Shown in pieces: positions 1 through 10,797 of a stretch of 64,000 nt of DNA (its first letter is position 1; every line of letters starts with the position of its first letter). A model generated the notes under the pieces. The model had not been told where the DNA came from. It ran no database searches and saw only the letters and a program-made list of their open reading frames with translations. This DNA comes from Populus alba. Its lineage: Eukaryota > Streptophyta > Magnoliopsida > Malpighiales > Salicaceae. The stretch lies in the NCBI RefSeq assembly GCF_005239225.2, contig NC_133297.1:4348392-4412391 (forward strand). Reading direction: 5' to 3'. The position numbers were made by a program, and so were the translations under genes.

Positions 1-192
1 AAAAAAGTCACCGTACTATTCTATATCAGTCATTAGTTCCTTTAGCGACACAACAAAATAAGAGGCGTGAATTCTCGTAGACGCTAAGCTGGGTGTCGTG
101 AGTTGCACTTTGCAATCCTATTATTCTCACGAAGTAAAATAAAATAAGCTACTCTTTTAAAAAAATTAGACATTCTCAAGTACTTAATATTT
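1..192. other. Left edge flank, no gene seen
   Basis: This stretch is AT-rich and I recognise nothing in it. Similarity to the second copy of the unit starts only at about 201, so it is the sequence to which the duplicated unit was joined. The junction cuts off the 3' end of the neighbouring PGG gene. Confidence 0.4.
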
Positions 193-636
193 TTAAAAAA
201 ACGACACTGATTCGTAAGGTGTAACACTATATATCGCAGAACCATAAGCGCCCATCATAGAAATTGTAGCAATGAAAACTTCCAAGAAATAAGGGTACCT
301 AAAGGTTAGACATAATAGTAGAAAACTGGAGGATGTCAGTGCAATAGGGTTACATAGCAGGAAAATTTGGAAAGGTATTCTCTTATCAGAATAAATAGCA
401 CGTCCGGCTTTATGTCCCAGCTTATCATCACTTTGCCAAACTCCACCGGGTGGACAAATTCCAGCTTGGAAGGTCACGGTGGCGATCAGCACAGCCCCGG
501 CCAGCAAAACATTTCGGATATCATGAGGTTCTGGCTTTACATCTGGTGGCGTTGTTGGTTTTGAGATAGATTTGAAGCAGACCTTGATTTTGCTTTTGAT
601 TCTAGTACTAGTAGTATTTTTAGGGTGATTTTCCAT
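193..636 (-). CDS. PGG-domain membrane protein, C-terminally truncated (gene 1, copy A)
   Basis: This encodes a 147-aa protein of the PGG family (PF13962), the transmembrane part of plant ankyrin-PGG (ACD6/BDA1-type) proteins, here without ankyrin repeats. Visible are a basic N-terminus, TM1 at about residues 42-59, the CPPGGVWQ motif at 61-68, TM2 at about 90-111 and TM3 at about 118-137. The fourth helix found in paralogues is missing because similarity to copy B stops at about base 201, just after codons for SVTPYESVSF. The start is the ATG at 636; longer reading would need a TTG. Copy B (15663-16212) keeps the 3' end but has a frameshift. This copy may be expressed as a three-helix protein or may be a pseudogene. 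The molecular function of stand-alone PGG proteins is not established. Confidence 0.6.
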   Translation of the reverse strand: MENHPKNTTSTRIKSKIKVCFKSISKPTTPPDVKPEPHDIRNVLLAGAVLIATVTFQAGICPPGGVWQSDDKLGHKAGRAIYSDKRIPFQIFLLCNPIALTSSSFLLLCLTFRYPYFLEVFIATISMMGAYGSAIYSVTPYESVSFF

Positions 637-1984
637 ATCTCTCAAGTGAAGTTATGGTTCCTTTCTTCTGTTAACATTGAAACTCAAAGGGCCAAGAGGT
701 TTAAATATATATTTTTCATAAAGAGAAGGGGAATAACGCACTTGATTTTCATTCAAGTAAGAAAGATTCAGTCCCCTGCGAGTCTCTGGCACCATTAAAT
801 CTGGATAGGAGTACTTTTGGTAGAGTACTGAATTCATTTAAGAAAGGTATAAGATCCTGAAACAGCCAAGCAGGCAGTACTGTTATGCCTTCTCTCTTTT
901 TTTTCTTCCCCCTTTTGTGGTATTCAGTAATTTGAAATGAAAATGTGAAAGTGATACTACCATGATCTGAACCATAAAGGGAGAAAACCTGATTAGGAGT
1001 ATATAAATTTGGTGTCTTCCCAATTTTCCATTAAATCACTTGACGGAAAGATTTTGTAAAAGAAGGGAAGGGGGATTTTTCGAATACTTCGGAACTGGGA
1101 GCAGAAGGCATGACTGTAAAATGGTATTTATGGATTACAAAAGTTACGAGAAGCCTTAGGATTGCATGCACATTGTTTAACACTTCTTTTTAGGCTAGAC
1201 ATTTGATAGGAGAAATCAAAGGAAAAGGTTAAATTGATGCTTTTATTCCCATATTTTGCACATTAAGCATGATTATTTTATTCAAGAAGTATGATGGGGC
1301 TTCATTTTGATTGCATCGATGTATCCAATCCAACAATTAATGTCTTAGGATGAATTATGTCATCAGCTTTTGCTTTGTAACTTCAATCACGCTACAGTCC
1401 TTTTGTTGCAAAAGGATGGATCATGATCATCCATACTAACCTAAATGTAGATGTTAGATGGTGAGTGACTTGTCAACTATTTTTATACAACATGAAACGT
1501 GTAAGCTGATCCGAAAATCTAAGTTAATTAAAAAAGAAAAAATTGCAACTAGAAAGGATTAGAGAAATTGACGAACTAAATTGATTAACCTGCAATAAGC
1601 TAGAGGACACGGATCTAGGAGAGGTGAAGAGTCCTACTAATCTGCATGCAATCGGGGGGAATCATAATTTGCCTTGCATTTGACCTTAATGCTTTTTTCA
1701 GAAAGGGGTGTATTCTTGATATACAGATTATTATTGTGCAGATTGCCTTAATTTAAGCTAGTGCAGTGGCCCGTATCAGTTTTTCCTTTCAATTTTATAA
1801 AACAGGATGCAAATTTATTATGGGAAAAAAACACATTAGAAGATAGTCTAGAGGTAGAGGATACAGAGAATACAACCCAGGAAAACAAGAGATACAAGAA
1901 TGAGAAAGAAGAAAAAATCCAGCCTGGCCAAGGACAAATTAGAAATGAACCAGCTTATGTTGGCCTTGCTCGCAGCTCTTACAT
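637..1984. other. Spacer between gene 1A and gene 2A
   Basis: This is about 2% diverged from 16213-17558 in copy B. It should hold the promoter of gene 1A at its left end and the 3' flank of gene 2A at its right end. A part near 1640-1745 is also recognisable at 11690-11815, and a part near 1255-1420 is recognisable at 21715-21905. No further coding sequence is supported. Confidence 0.55.
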
Positions 1985-2524
1985 CTACACACTTTGGCTT
2001 GTTTCCCCGCCTATTTCTTCATCTTTCTGACATTTATTACTGCATCTCTTAAGCATCTGAATCAAAAACCTTGTGATAAAAGGCACTGAAGCTGTAATCA
2101 AGAGATAGCGAAAATGCACAGATTCATGAGGGGTAACAGCAAAAATTGCAGAAGCATAAGTTACGATCATTGAAGCTGTGGCAACCCAAATATCAAAGTG
2201 GAAAGGGTACTTGTAAGTGAGAGATGTGATAACAAGTAATGATGCGGAGAAAGCCAAAGTGTTTGACATCAAGAAAACATAGTAAGGATGTTTTTGAGAC
2301 GCATAAATTGCTCTGCCAGCTGCATGATGTTCTTGAACGTTATCACCCTGCCAGAGTCCACCAGAAGGATTCACCCCAGCTTGGAAGGTCACTGCAGCAA
2401 TCAGTGTGGCAATTACCAGCAAAGCATTCCGTGCATCATTTGGTGAGTCCCTTTCTTTATCATATTGAAATCTCTTGAACCAGCTAATGCTTCTCTCGGT
2501 ATTTTGAGGGTGTACTTGAGCCAT
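1985..2524 (-). CDS. PGG-domain four-helix membrane protein (gene 2, copy A)
   Basis: This intact single-exon frame of 179 aa begins at the ATG at 2524. It has the PGG-family plan: a charged N-terminus, TM1 at about 32-50, the signature at 52-58, TM2 at about 82-103, TM3 at about 111-130, TM4 at about 140-158 and an acidic, polar C-tail. The name-giving motif reads NPSGGLW here but NPPGGLW in copy B (17559-18098). The two proteins differ at 7 positions and the coding sequences at 8 of 540 bases by my count. Related ankyrin-PGG proteins act at membranes in defence signalling. Whether this ankyrin-less form does so is unknown. Its upstream side carries a near-perfect inverted repeat and then the copia insertion. 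Confidence 0.8.
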   Translation of the reverse strand: MAQVHPQNTERSISWFKRFQYDKERDSPNDARNALLVIATLIAAVTFQAGVNPSGGLWQGDNVQEHHAAGRAIYASQKHPYYVFLMSNTLAFSASLLVITSLTYKYPFHFDIWVATASMIVTYASAIFAVTPHESVHFRYLLITASVPFITRFLIQMLKRCSNKCQKDEEIGGETSQSV

Positions 2525-2971
2525 TTTTGTCCAAGCAGCAACTTATGATGCCAAACACTTTAATGAGTACCTTTAAATAAGCTAGATGCATACAATGAGT
2601 CCAAGGCATTACCTTAATTTTTTATTAAAAAATTCAAACAATTAATTTGCAGAAAATAATACCTATAATGATTGAAGCATAGTTATAGAATTTGTATGGT
2701 ATGGTAACTTGTTAAGTTAGAGGTTGATATGTGAATATATTTTAAAAATAACCTTCTCAAACTCGATTGATTTGGTTGAACTCAGACAAGACATAATTAA
2801 CTAAATTCTAGGAATTTTTGTTATTATTTTATCTAAAATGATATACTTTTTTTTTTTTAAATTATATTTGTTTTAAGGTTGACCAACAAATTAATTCACA
2901 ATTCCAACCATCGAAAAAATTTAATGAGTATGGATTGAAATGGAAAAAGAACCAATAACTCTTTATCAACA

Positions 2972-3016
2972 GGTTTAATATTTAATTGTGTATATACACA
3001 ATTAAATATCAAACCG
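2972..3016. repeat. Inverted repeat (hairpin) upstream of gene 2A
   Basis: The arms GGTTTAATATTTAATTGTGTA and its complement meet around a TA centre with one mismatch. The sequence could form a long AT-rich hairpin or cruciform. The equivalent site in copy B is a perfect 22-bp arm palindrome with an extra arm copy. Confidence 0.8.
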
Positions 3017-3161
3017 GTTCCAACCTCGTGACAAATTGATCTCCTTTTTGTAATCCCGAATCACAACTTTCAACCTTGACATTGATATGAATGCATGTTT
3101 TCACACATGCAAGTTGCAACTCCTCGAAGATGTGAGATTCCTAACTCTTGTCCTAATCTTT

Positions 3162-3166
3162 CCAAC
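3162..3166. repeat. Left target-site duplication of the copia element (CCAAC)
   Basis: The 5-bp CCAAC directly left of the 5' LTR is repeated at 8037-8041. The uninterrupted site in copy B (near 18762-18766) has CCAAC only once, which confirms the duplication and the element ends. Confidence 0.9.
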
Positions 3167-3310
3167 TATTATAAAATATAACTATATAGAAAATATTGTA
3201 GTCATATTCTTATGTGGTAATCTCCACCTTTACTATTATATATTGCCCTACTCATATATATAGAAAGGGTTGGCTAACTATTAGGTTAAGCCTCCTAATC
3301 ATTCTCAACT
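3167..3310 (+). repeat. 5' LTR of copia element
   Basis: 144 bp, ending directly before the primer-binding site. It is one of two direct copies, with 8 mismatches to the 3' LTR. Confidence 0.92.
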
Positions 3311-3323
3311 TGGTATTAGAGCC
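3311..3323 (+). other. Primer-binding site (initiator tRNA-Met type)
   Basis: TGGTATTAGAGCC follows the 5' LTR without a gap. Plant copia elements usually carry TGGTATCAGAGC here, complementary to the 3' end of initiator tRNA-Met. One base is changed. Confidence 0.88.
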
Positions 3324-3380
3324 TTCGGTCGTCAAAACTCTTTTCTCCCTTTGCAGTCGACCTTAATTTTTTTCTCCCCC

Positions 3381-4589
3381 ATGGACTCTCCTCCTGCTGC
3401 CGACGTTGCCATCTCTCCTTCCACCGGTGCTGCAACATCACCGACCAGCCATCCTCCTGCTGCTGGCCGAGAACAACGTCCACATGTAGAGCATGTGTCT
3501 GATTCTTCTTTTCATGATTCTGCCGTTCCTTTGCCTCTAATGGGAACACACACTTCAACAATGGTTCCTCTATCAAACACCCACCAAACTGTGTCGTTGA
3601 AACTTACAAACACCAACTATCTCTATTGGAGAATGCAGATGAAGCCATATCTCCTTGGTCAAGGTGTTTTTCACTTTGTTGACGACTCCTTGCCGTGTCC
3701 TCCATCTCATATGATTGATGCTTCGGCTGGTTCTTCCTCTGCCATCAGCCCTTCTTTTCTTCGTTGGAAGCAACAAGATCAACTTATTTTGAGTGCTCTA
3801 CTCTCCTCTCTCTCCGTGGATGTGTTGCATCTTGTAGTAGATTGTTCTATTTCACATTGTGTTTGGCGCACGCTTGAGAAGGCACTTGCCTCTCTATCTA
3901 ATTCCCGGATCATGCAACTACATGGCTCTTTTTAAGACCTTCGGCAAGGTGATGCATCAGTTAGTATGTATATGCAGAAAGCCAAATCGTTATTTGATGA
4001 ATTGGCTACTGCTGGTCACCCAATGTCTCTTGAAGATTTCAATCTCTATGTGTTTCGTGGCCTTCGCGGTGAGTTCAAAGACTTGGTAACTAGCCTCATA
4101 ACCAAGGTCGAACCGCTATCGTATGCTGATCTTCATAGCCATCTCCTTACCCATGGGTTTCTGCACAAGAATTCCTTTCACTCCATGGTTGTCAGTTCAT
4201 CCTCTTCGCCTCTACTGTCTTCTTCTTCTCTGCCGCAGCAGCCACCATTGCTGCCAACACCTCAGATTTCTGCTCATCATGCCATGACTAATCACAGCCA
4301 AAACAGGGGATGTTATAGGGGTAATTGGCATCCCAACAACAACCGATTTTAGGCCCAAAAAAAAGGCCACTCTGCTGCAAATTGGAGGCAGAATCAGTGG
4401 CAGAATAGGCGCACCTCTGCTGTAGATTTCAGGCCGAATCAGGGGCAGTGGTCTGGACATGTACGCTGCCAATTATGTTCTAATCTTGGCCATTCAGCTC
4501 TTCAATGCTCTCAGTTTCGCAGCAGCACACAACAGCCCTCTGCTCACCTTGCTGTTGCGAATGATTCTGCTGCAACGACTTGGTTTCCC
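3381..4589 (+). pseudogene. copia gag region (broken)
   Basis: The reading frame starts at the ATG at 3381, after a proline/serine-rich leader. The UBN2-type gag domain begins near the LTNTNYLYWRMQMKPYL segment. The frame is interrupted by a TAA at 3933-3935 and a TAG at 4350-4352, but stays in the same phase through both. A CX2CX4HX4C zinc knuckle (nucleic-acid binding in capsids) is encoded at 4467-4508, downstream of the second stop. The product would be the structural capsid protein of the retrotransposon. The stop codons make it non-functional. Confidence 0.85.
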
Positions 4590-7500
4590 GACATTGGCGC
4601 GAATCAACATGTGACACCTAACCTTGCAACTCTAACTGATTCTGCTCCTTATCTTGGTAATGATTTTTTGCATGTTGATAATGGTAAGGCCCTTGACATA
4701 TCCCATGTTGGACATACTACTTTATATTCCCCAAAATGCTTGTTTACATTAACTAATGTTCTTTATGTGCCTCACATTACCAAACCGTTGTTATCTGTTC
4801 AGAAATTCTGTCGTGATAATCATGTTTATTTTGAATTTCACGATTCTGTGTTTTATGTGAAGGATCTCGTCTCAAGGAAGTTCTTCTTTCCGGTCGGAGT
4901 TATGTGATCTTTATGTTCTCTCCGAGTCTTTGGCTACGTCAGTTCCTCAAGCTTTTTGGTCTCCTTGCATTTCCGTGACTGCCGACCTGTGGCATCGTTC
5001 TTTAGGTCATCCAACTCCTCGCATTCTAAATTTGTTAGTTTCTGATAATAAAATTATTTGTACGTCTAGACAATCTTTTACTCAATGTCAAGCATGTCCT
5101 TTAGGCAAGTCATCCCGTTTGTCATTACGACCGACGGGTCACAAAACTTCTACCCCACTTGAATTAATTTTTAGTGATGTTTGGGGCCCTGCTCCAATGT
5201 TTTCTTCTGATGATTTTTGTTATTTTGTTATCTTTGTTGATGCGCACACTAAATATATCTGGTATTATCCGCTTGTTGCGAAATCTGATGTATTTTCCAT
5301 GTTTCAACGTTTTCAGACACTTGTTGAGCGTCAGTTTTCTCTTAAAATTAAATCTGTTTAAACTGATTGGGGTGGTGAATATCAAAAATCAAATAAATTT
5401 TTTCAAACCATTGATATTCATCATCGATTAATTTGTCCTCATACTCATGAACAAAATGGCACAGTTGAACGTCGTCATAGACATATTGTCGAAACTAACC
5501 TAACCCTTTTAGGCCAGTGTAATGCCCCATTGCGTTTTTGGAACTATGCTATGGAATCATCGATATATCTTATTAATCGCATGCCTACTCATGTTCTTCA
5601 AAATAAATCTCCTTTTGCGTGTCTGTTTCATCGCACTCCTGATTATAACTTCCTATGTACATTTGGGTGTCTTTGTTTTCCATTTTTACGTCCATATCAT
5701 GCTCATAAATTAGATTTTCGGTCTTCTCCTTGTGTGTTTTTAGGCTATAGCTCGTCTCATCTTGGTTATCGGTGTCTTGATTTAGAGTCTGGTCGTGTCT
5801 ATGTCTCCTGTCATGTTTGTTTTCATAAATGTGTCTTTCTTTTTAAAAAGTTTAAACAGGTAACAACACCCCCGGTTCCCCCCACTCCACCTACCTATCT
5901 TCCATCCTTGCATCCCCCTTCATGTTTTCAGCCTATTCCTTCCCAAATCGGCAAAAAACACAACCCACCTTTGCCCTTTGCCGCACCTTCCCAGCTTGCC
6001 CCCTTGCCCGTTGATTCAGCTGACCCTGCCTCACCACCCCACACAGCCATACTGTCACCACGTGTTTGTCTTTCCAATGATTATTATGCAGGAACAGGTT
6101 CTGAATTGCAGGATTTAGTAGCGGCACAACCCATCACCTCCCCGGCTTTACCTCATGGTCTGCAACTTTGTGTTGACCTCTCCTCTTATCCTCTTCAACA
6201 CATTCCAAGTACAGGTACTGCTACTCCATATCCAGCTGCTCCTAAACACCCCATGGTTCTTCGTCCAAGACAGCCCAAGACAGCGCTAACCACCACCACG
6301 GCAGCCACATCTGCTGCCTTCTTTAGTCGGGTAGCTTCTCCTCCCTCGCATGAGCCACTTATTTTTCCTGATGCTAACAGATATGAGGCGTGGCATAATG
6401 CTACTCGTGAGGAAATTCAGGCCTTACGCGCAAACAGAACATGGACTTTAGTGTCGTTTCATCCGTCCATGAATGTTGTTGGTAGCCGATGGGTCTACAA
6501 AATTAAACGCAGATCTGATGGTAGCATTGAGAGGTATAAGACGCGCTTGGTTGCCAGGGGCTTCACTCAGGAAGAAGGTATTGATTACTCAAAAACTTTT
6601 AGTCCTGTTATCAAACAGGCAACGATACGCTTAGTGTTCTCCATTACAGTTTCGAGTGGTTGGAAAATTCATCAGCTTGACATTCATAATGCATTTCTAA
6701 ATGGAGTCCTTGATGAAGAGGTTTACATGAAACAACCTCCAGGTTTTGTTGATTCTGCTCTCCCAGGTCATGTATGTCGATTGCATAAATCTCTATATGG
6801 TTTAAAACAAGCTCCGCGGGCTTGGTGCACTCATCTGAATGACTTCCTATTATTCATTGGTTTTCGTGTTTTTAAAGTGGATACCTTATTGTTTATCTTC
6901 TCGGTTGGTAGCGATATTTGTTATCTTTTGGTTTATGTTGATGATATTCTGCTTACGGGTAATAATGATATTCTGCTACAATGCCTCATTCAGTTACTAA
7001 GCTCAGAATTTAAACTTCGGGATTTGGGTGATGTTCATTATTTTTTAGGTATTGAAGTGCAGTGTACTGGTCTGGGACTTATGCTTTGCCAACATAAGTA
7101 TACACTTGACATCCTCACACGAGCTGGTATGTTATCCTGTAAACCAGTTGATACTCCTATTTCGGCATCCAAAGCCACCATTATGTCGGATCCATTGTTT
7201 TCTGATGCTACTCGTTTTCGGCAACTTGTTGGTGCTCTCCAATATCTCACTTTCACACACCCGGATATTTGCTTTACTATTAACCGGGTCTGTCAGTTTA
7301 TGCATGCTCCTATAGAATCTCATTGGGCCGCCGTGAAACGCATCTTGCGTTATCTTCGTGGTACGGCATCACATGGTTTACATATTACTCGCAGCTCTTT
7401 TTTTTGCTTTACACGATTTTACAGATGCATATTGGGCAGGTAGTATTGAGGATATAAATTCTACAGGTGGTTACCTTGTGTTCTTTGGTCAGACGTCGAT

Positions 7501-7885
7501 TTCATGGAAATCGAGAAAGCAACGCATTGTTGCTCGTTCTTCGACGGAAGCTGAGTACAAAGCCTTAGCCGATGGCACGGGTGAAGTTATCTGGCTTCAG
7601 TGCTTGTTAACGGATTTTCAGATTCTGACTGCTTTTGCCCCTATTATCTGGCGTGTCAACCTTGGTGCCACGTATTTGTCCGCAAACCCTGTATTTCATG
7701 CTCGCACAAAACATATTGAGATTGATTATCATTTTGTCCGAGATAGAGTTGCGAAGAAGGAGATTCAGATTCGTTTTATTTCCTCTCAGGATCAACTTGC
7801 CGATGTCTTCACTAAGCCACTTCCTGCTTCTTCGTTTACTGTTTTTAGATTCAAGCTTCGAGTTGATCCTCCACCCTCAGCTTGA
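4590..7885 (+). pseudogene. copia pol region: protease, integrase, RT, RNase H (broken)
   Basis: The order is protease (DIGA at 4590-4601 where D-T/S-G-A is expected), integrase with an HHCC finger (WHRSLGH, CQAC) and the D,D-E core (SDVWGP, DWGGEY, VERRHRH), reverse transcriptase with YVDDILLTG near 6934, and RNase H with SSTEAEY. The frame breaks near 4870-4910, where small indels shift the phase after a TGA at 4905-4907. A TAA stands at 5359-5361 just before the second integrase aspartate. The phase shifts again in a T-run near 7385-7395 between RT and RNase H. The reading frame ends at 7885, just before the polypurine tract. Confidence 0.9.
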
Positions 7886-7892
7886 GGGGGCG
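7882..7892 (+). other. Polypurine tract
   Basis: TTGAGGGGGCG lies immediately before the 3' LTR, where plus-strand DNA synthesis is primed in LTR elements. The tract is short and typical of plant copia elements. Confidence 0.8.
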
Positions 7893-8036
7893 TATTATAG
7901 AATGTAACTGTATAGGAAATATTATAGTCATATTCTTATGTGGTAATCTCTACCTTTACTATTGTATATTGCCCTACTCATATATATATAAAGGGTTGGC
8001 TAACTATTAGGTTAAGCCTCCTAATCATTCTCAACT
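7893..8036 (+). repeat. 3' LTR of copia element
   Basis: 144 bp, the same length as the 5' LTR, followed by the CCAAC target repeat at 8037-8041. Confidence 0.92.
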
Positions 8037-8926
8037 CCAACAAAGTGAAAAATAAGACCAAGACCCGCATTAACCTGTAGCATTCATTAGCGAACTCTCT
8101 CCGAGACCTCTCTCTTGCATTTCTGAAAAAATAGGCTGCCTTAAGAAAAGTTAGACGATTTCTCCTTCACACCCTTGCTCGCTCAACGCTAAAGCCCTTC
8201 CCTCCGTTCCTGATGAAACTACTCATCCTTAGAGATGCTCCACAGATGTGGAATAACATACTCTTTAATCGACGGTGATTCCTCAAAGAGAGGAGCTTAA
8301 CGCCCTATTTCATAGATGGTCTTTGTATTCTTTAAACACTACATATCTCGTCCTTGCATGTCACCTAACATCCCTTAGGAATCTTCCTATCTATTGACTC
8401 CAAATTTTCAAGCTATATAGCTCAACTGGCAGTCGGGTTCCGGCCCTCCCCTCGAGAGATATCGCGCCTCTCCTTTGTAATAACAATACATGAAAACTTC
8501 AAAATTTCAATGCTGGAGGTGTGCACACAGAATATTAACTTCAGAAACATGTCAACAGTTGCGGATCACCTTCCCTGAGATTTGGATAGTTTTCTTTGTA
8601 GTAATTAATAATCACTTCGTCAATAACTAAGTGTTCGTAAATATTAATGCAGCGACCCAAATATGTCTTTCGACTGATCGATTATTGAAATGCCGACTTG
8701 CTGGTTTGGTTGACGGGCCTTAATTAAGAAAGGAGACTTGTACAGGTCTTGAAAGCGTCCACGAGGAAGAAAGCTTCATTGGTTTTGTGCGTCCTCCCTT
8801 ACTGTGTGAACTGAACATTTTTTTCCCGTATTTTTTTTTTTAACTAACTACACAATTCATGGAAGGTACAAAACCAAATGTCAAAAACAGGCTGTATGGC
8901 TAAATATCATATATGTTGGAGTTTTG
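8037..8926. repeat. Right part of duplicated unit, copy A
   Basis: This continues the unit interrupted by the copia element and matches 18762-19658 in copy B at roughly 4-10% divergence. Similarity ends near 8926 (copy A) and 19658 (copy B). No coding sequence is evident. A short part near 8355-8390 is also recognisable at 22245-22285. Confidence 0.7.
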
Positions 8927-10041
8927 ACTTGGCGTATTTAGGAATTAAATTTTCTTGGATGTTGGTTACAAAGTTTAGATAAAAGAAAAAATCAAGAGTG
9001 ATTATCAAACTATTTACTGATTAAGCTTAATTTAGATAAACTACATTAATTTTTTTTGGATAAAACTAGAAATGAATTAGTACAAACTTCAATACATTAC
9101 ATTGAATTTAGTTGATCTTGAACTCAAGTAACTTGGGGTATTGGCTAAGTTTTAAATGGTCTAAACTCAGGCTTATAATTAGCCCTGTAACACCCGAGTA
9201 ACTCACCAGATCAACTCAAAAACCGTGTGACTTGGTAAACCTGGATGAGACCCGACCTTTTGTTTTTATATATTTAAAAAAAAAAACCCAAAAAATATAA
9301 AGCTAATTTATGAATATTTAGCATGATATATTTTTTTTATAGTCTACATCCCCATGAAATATTTTTTAATTTTTTCATGTGAGATAACTATATTTATAGC
9401 CTATATATATATATGGAATGTTTGTTAACTTTTAAATGTGGGATAACTATATACCCTTCATTCACATCCATTATTTCTTAATTATTTTATGGGATAACTA
9501 TATATATAGACTACATACACAAGTAATGTTTCTTTTAACTTTTTGATGTAGGATATATATATATATATATAGCTCATATCCACATAAAATATTTTTTAAC
9601 TTTTTAATAAGGAATATTAAAATCTTCTTTTTTTTTGAATTTTTTAAAGTTAACTAGGGTTAAATCTGTATGCCTTAGACTCCACTTCTTGGTATTAAAA
9701 ACTGAATTGAGTACGTTGCTGGTTAATTCACTGATGGATATTGGGAATTAATATATTTTTATTATACAGTTGTTTGCCTGCTGCAAATTTTCTGCCGTTT
9801 CAACAATGCCTTTGGAAAAAGTGCTAATCTGACATCTACATCCCTTAGCGAGTGCTCCTCAAGCCTGTCTTCTTGTTGCGAGACTTGTTTGCTCGAGAAC
9901 ATACAGTATGAAACAAGGAGTGATCAAGATTTCCAATATTAGAAAGTACTTTCTCATATCACCTGCCCAAGTTTTTGCAAACTAGTAGAACAAATTTATT
10001 AAATGGTGTTTGAAAGCGCCATGCTGATATTGTTGAGTTCA
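8927..10041. other. AT-rich spacer
   Basis: There are TA runs (for example near 9555-9575) and repeated phrases of the kind 'tttttaacttttt...gggataactatat' between about 9300 and 9620. These suggest an old imperfect tandem repeat. No gene is supported. Confidence 0.4.
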
Positions 10042-10043
10042 AG

Positions 10044-10354
10044 CAACAGTTCGTCGACTCAACAATTCTGTATTTAAGGAAAAAGATCACAGCACAGCAG
10101 CCCTCAACACATGTATAGCAGCAACAGTTCGTCAACTCAACAATTCTGTATTTAAGAAAAAAGATCACACCACAGCAGCCCTCAACACATGTAGCAGCAA
10201 CAGTTCGTCAACTCAACAATTCTGTATTTAAAGAAAAAGATCACAGCACAGCAGCCCTCAACACATGTAACAGCAACTGTTCGTCAACTCAACAATTCTT
10301 CTGTATTTAAAGAAAAAGATAGCAGCACACAGCAGCCCTCAACACATGTAGCAG
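10044..10354. repeat. Minisatellite, four 76-81 bp units
   Basis: Four head-to-tail units begin at 10044, 10122, 10198 and 10274 with CAACAGTTCGTC (or close variants) and end in CCCTCAACACATGT plus a short tail. Unit lengths are 78, 76, 76 and about 81 bp. Each contains the phrase CTCAACAATTCTGTATTTAA. The units are adjacent with no spacers and there are no cas genes, so this is not a CRISPR array. Confidence 0.92.
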
Positions 10355-10797
10355 CTTCCCTTCCATGACAAACCTTAGCAAAGGGATGTCAAAGATCTTG
10401 GATGAGGCATCGTATGAGTTTTTTTAAGGGACATATGAAAATTAATTGACCAACTCGGGATTGTCAAGTGAATGCCAAAATTAGTTTATTATTTGTCCCA
10501 GGGAAAAATAAACTCTGATTTGCTTAAGAAAAGTTTAGTTGGAGAAATAAAGTTTAGTGCAGAGAACAATGAAAAATGAAAATAATTTAGTGAAATAATA
10601 CTTGATAATTTTTATTTTGTGCACGAAAAAAGATTAAGAAAAATATTTGTTAATGATCACGTTGAATATGACATTTTTTTTATAGAAAATTAAAGAGTTG
10701 AAAAGAGCAAGGCTGCTACAACCGGAGGAGTTACAATGGAATTAGAAACATAAAAGCCCACATTAGTGTGGGATTAAACTACAAAAATATAAAAACT
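10355..10797. other. Spacer left of PGG pseudogene
   Basis: AT-rich. The part from about 10704 to 10797 is recognisably the same as 12224-12321, the 3' flank of the next gene, so gene and flank were duplicated together. Confidence 0.5.

Larger units (their letters stand above)
2525..3166. other. Upstream flank of gene 2A
   Basis: This is the presumed promoter side of gene 2A. Up to about 2690 it is close to copy B. Between about 2700 and 2950 the copies differ by roughly 15%, a sharp change. It holds the inverted repeat at 2972-3016. The copia element starts at 3167, about 640 bp upstream of the gene 2A ATG. Confidence 0.5.
3167..8036 (+). mobile_element. Ty1/copia LTR retrotransposon, full length, inactivated
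   Basis: This element of about 4.87 kb has 144-bp direct LTRs, a primer-binding site matching initiator tRNA-Met, a gag-pol region in copia order (gag, protease, integrase, reverse transcriptase, RNase H), a polypurine tract and a 5-bp target duplication. The empty site in copy B fixes both ends to the base. The coding region has at least three in-frame stops and two frame breaks, so the element cannot encode an intact polyprotein. The LTRs differ at 8 of 144 positions, 7 of them transitions, so the insertion is not recent. The LTR ends read TATTATA...CTCAACT, not the usual TG...CA. Confidence 0.95.

Noticed and set aside
1761..2030. Open frame on the plus strand overlapping the end of gene 2A
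   Set aside because: It reads the antisense and 3' flank of a well-supported PGG gene. Copy B does not keep the same full frame.
10044..10354. Regular repeats that might suggest a CRISPR array
   Set aside because: The repeats are 76-81 bp and directly adjacent, without spacers. There are no cas genes and the genome is plant-like.
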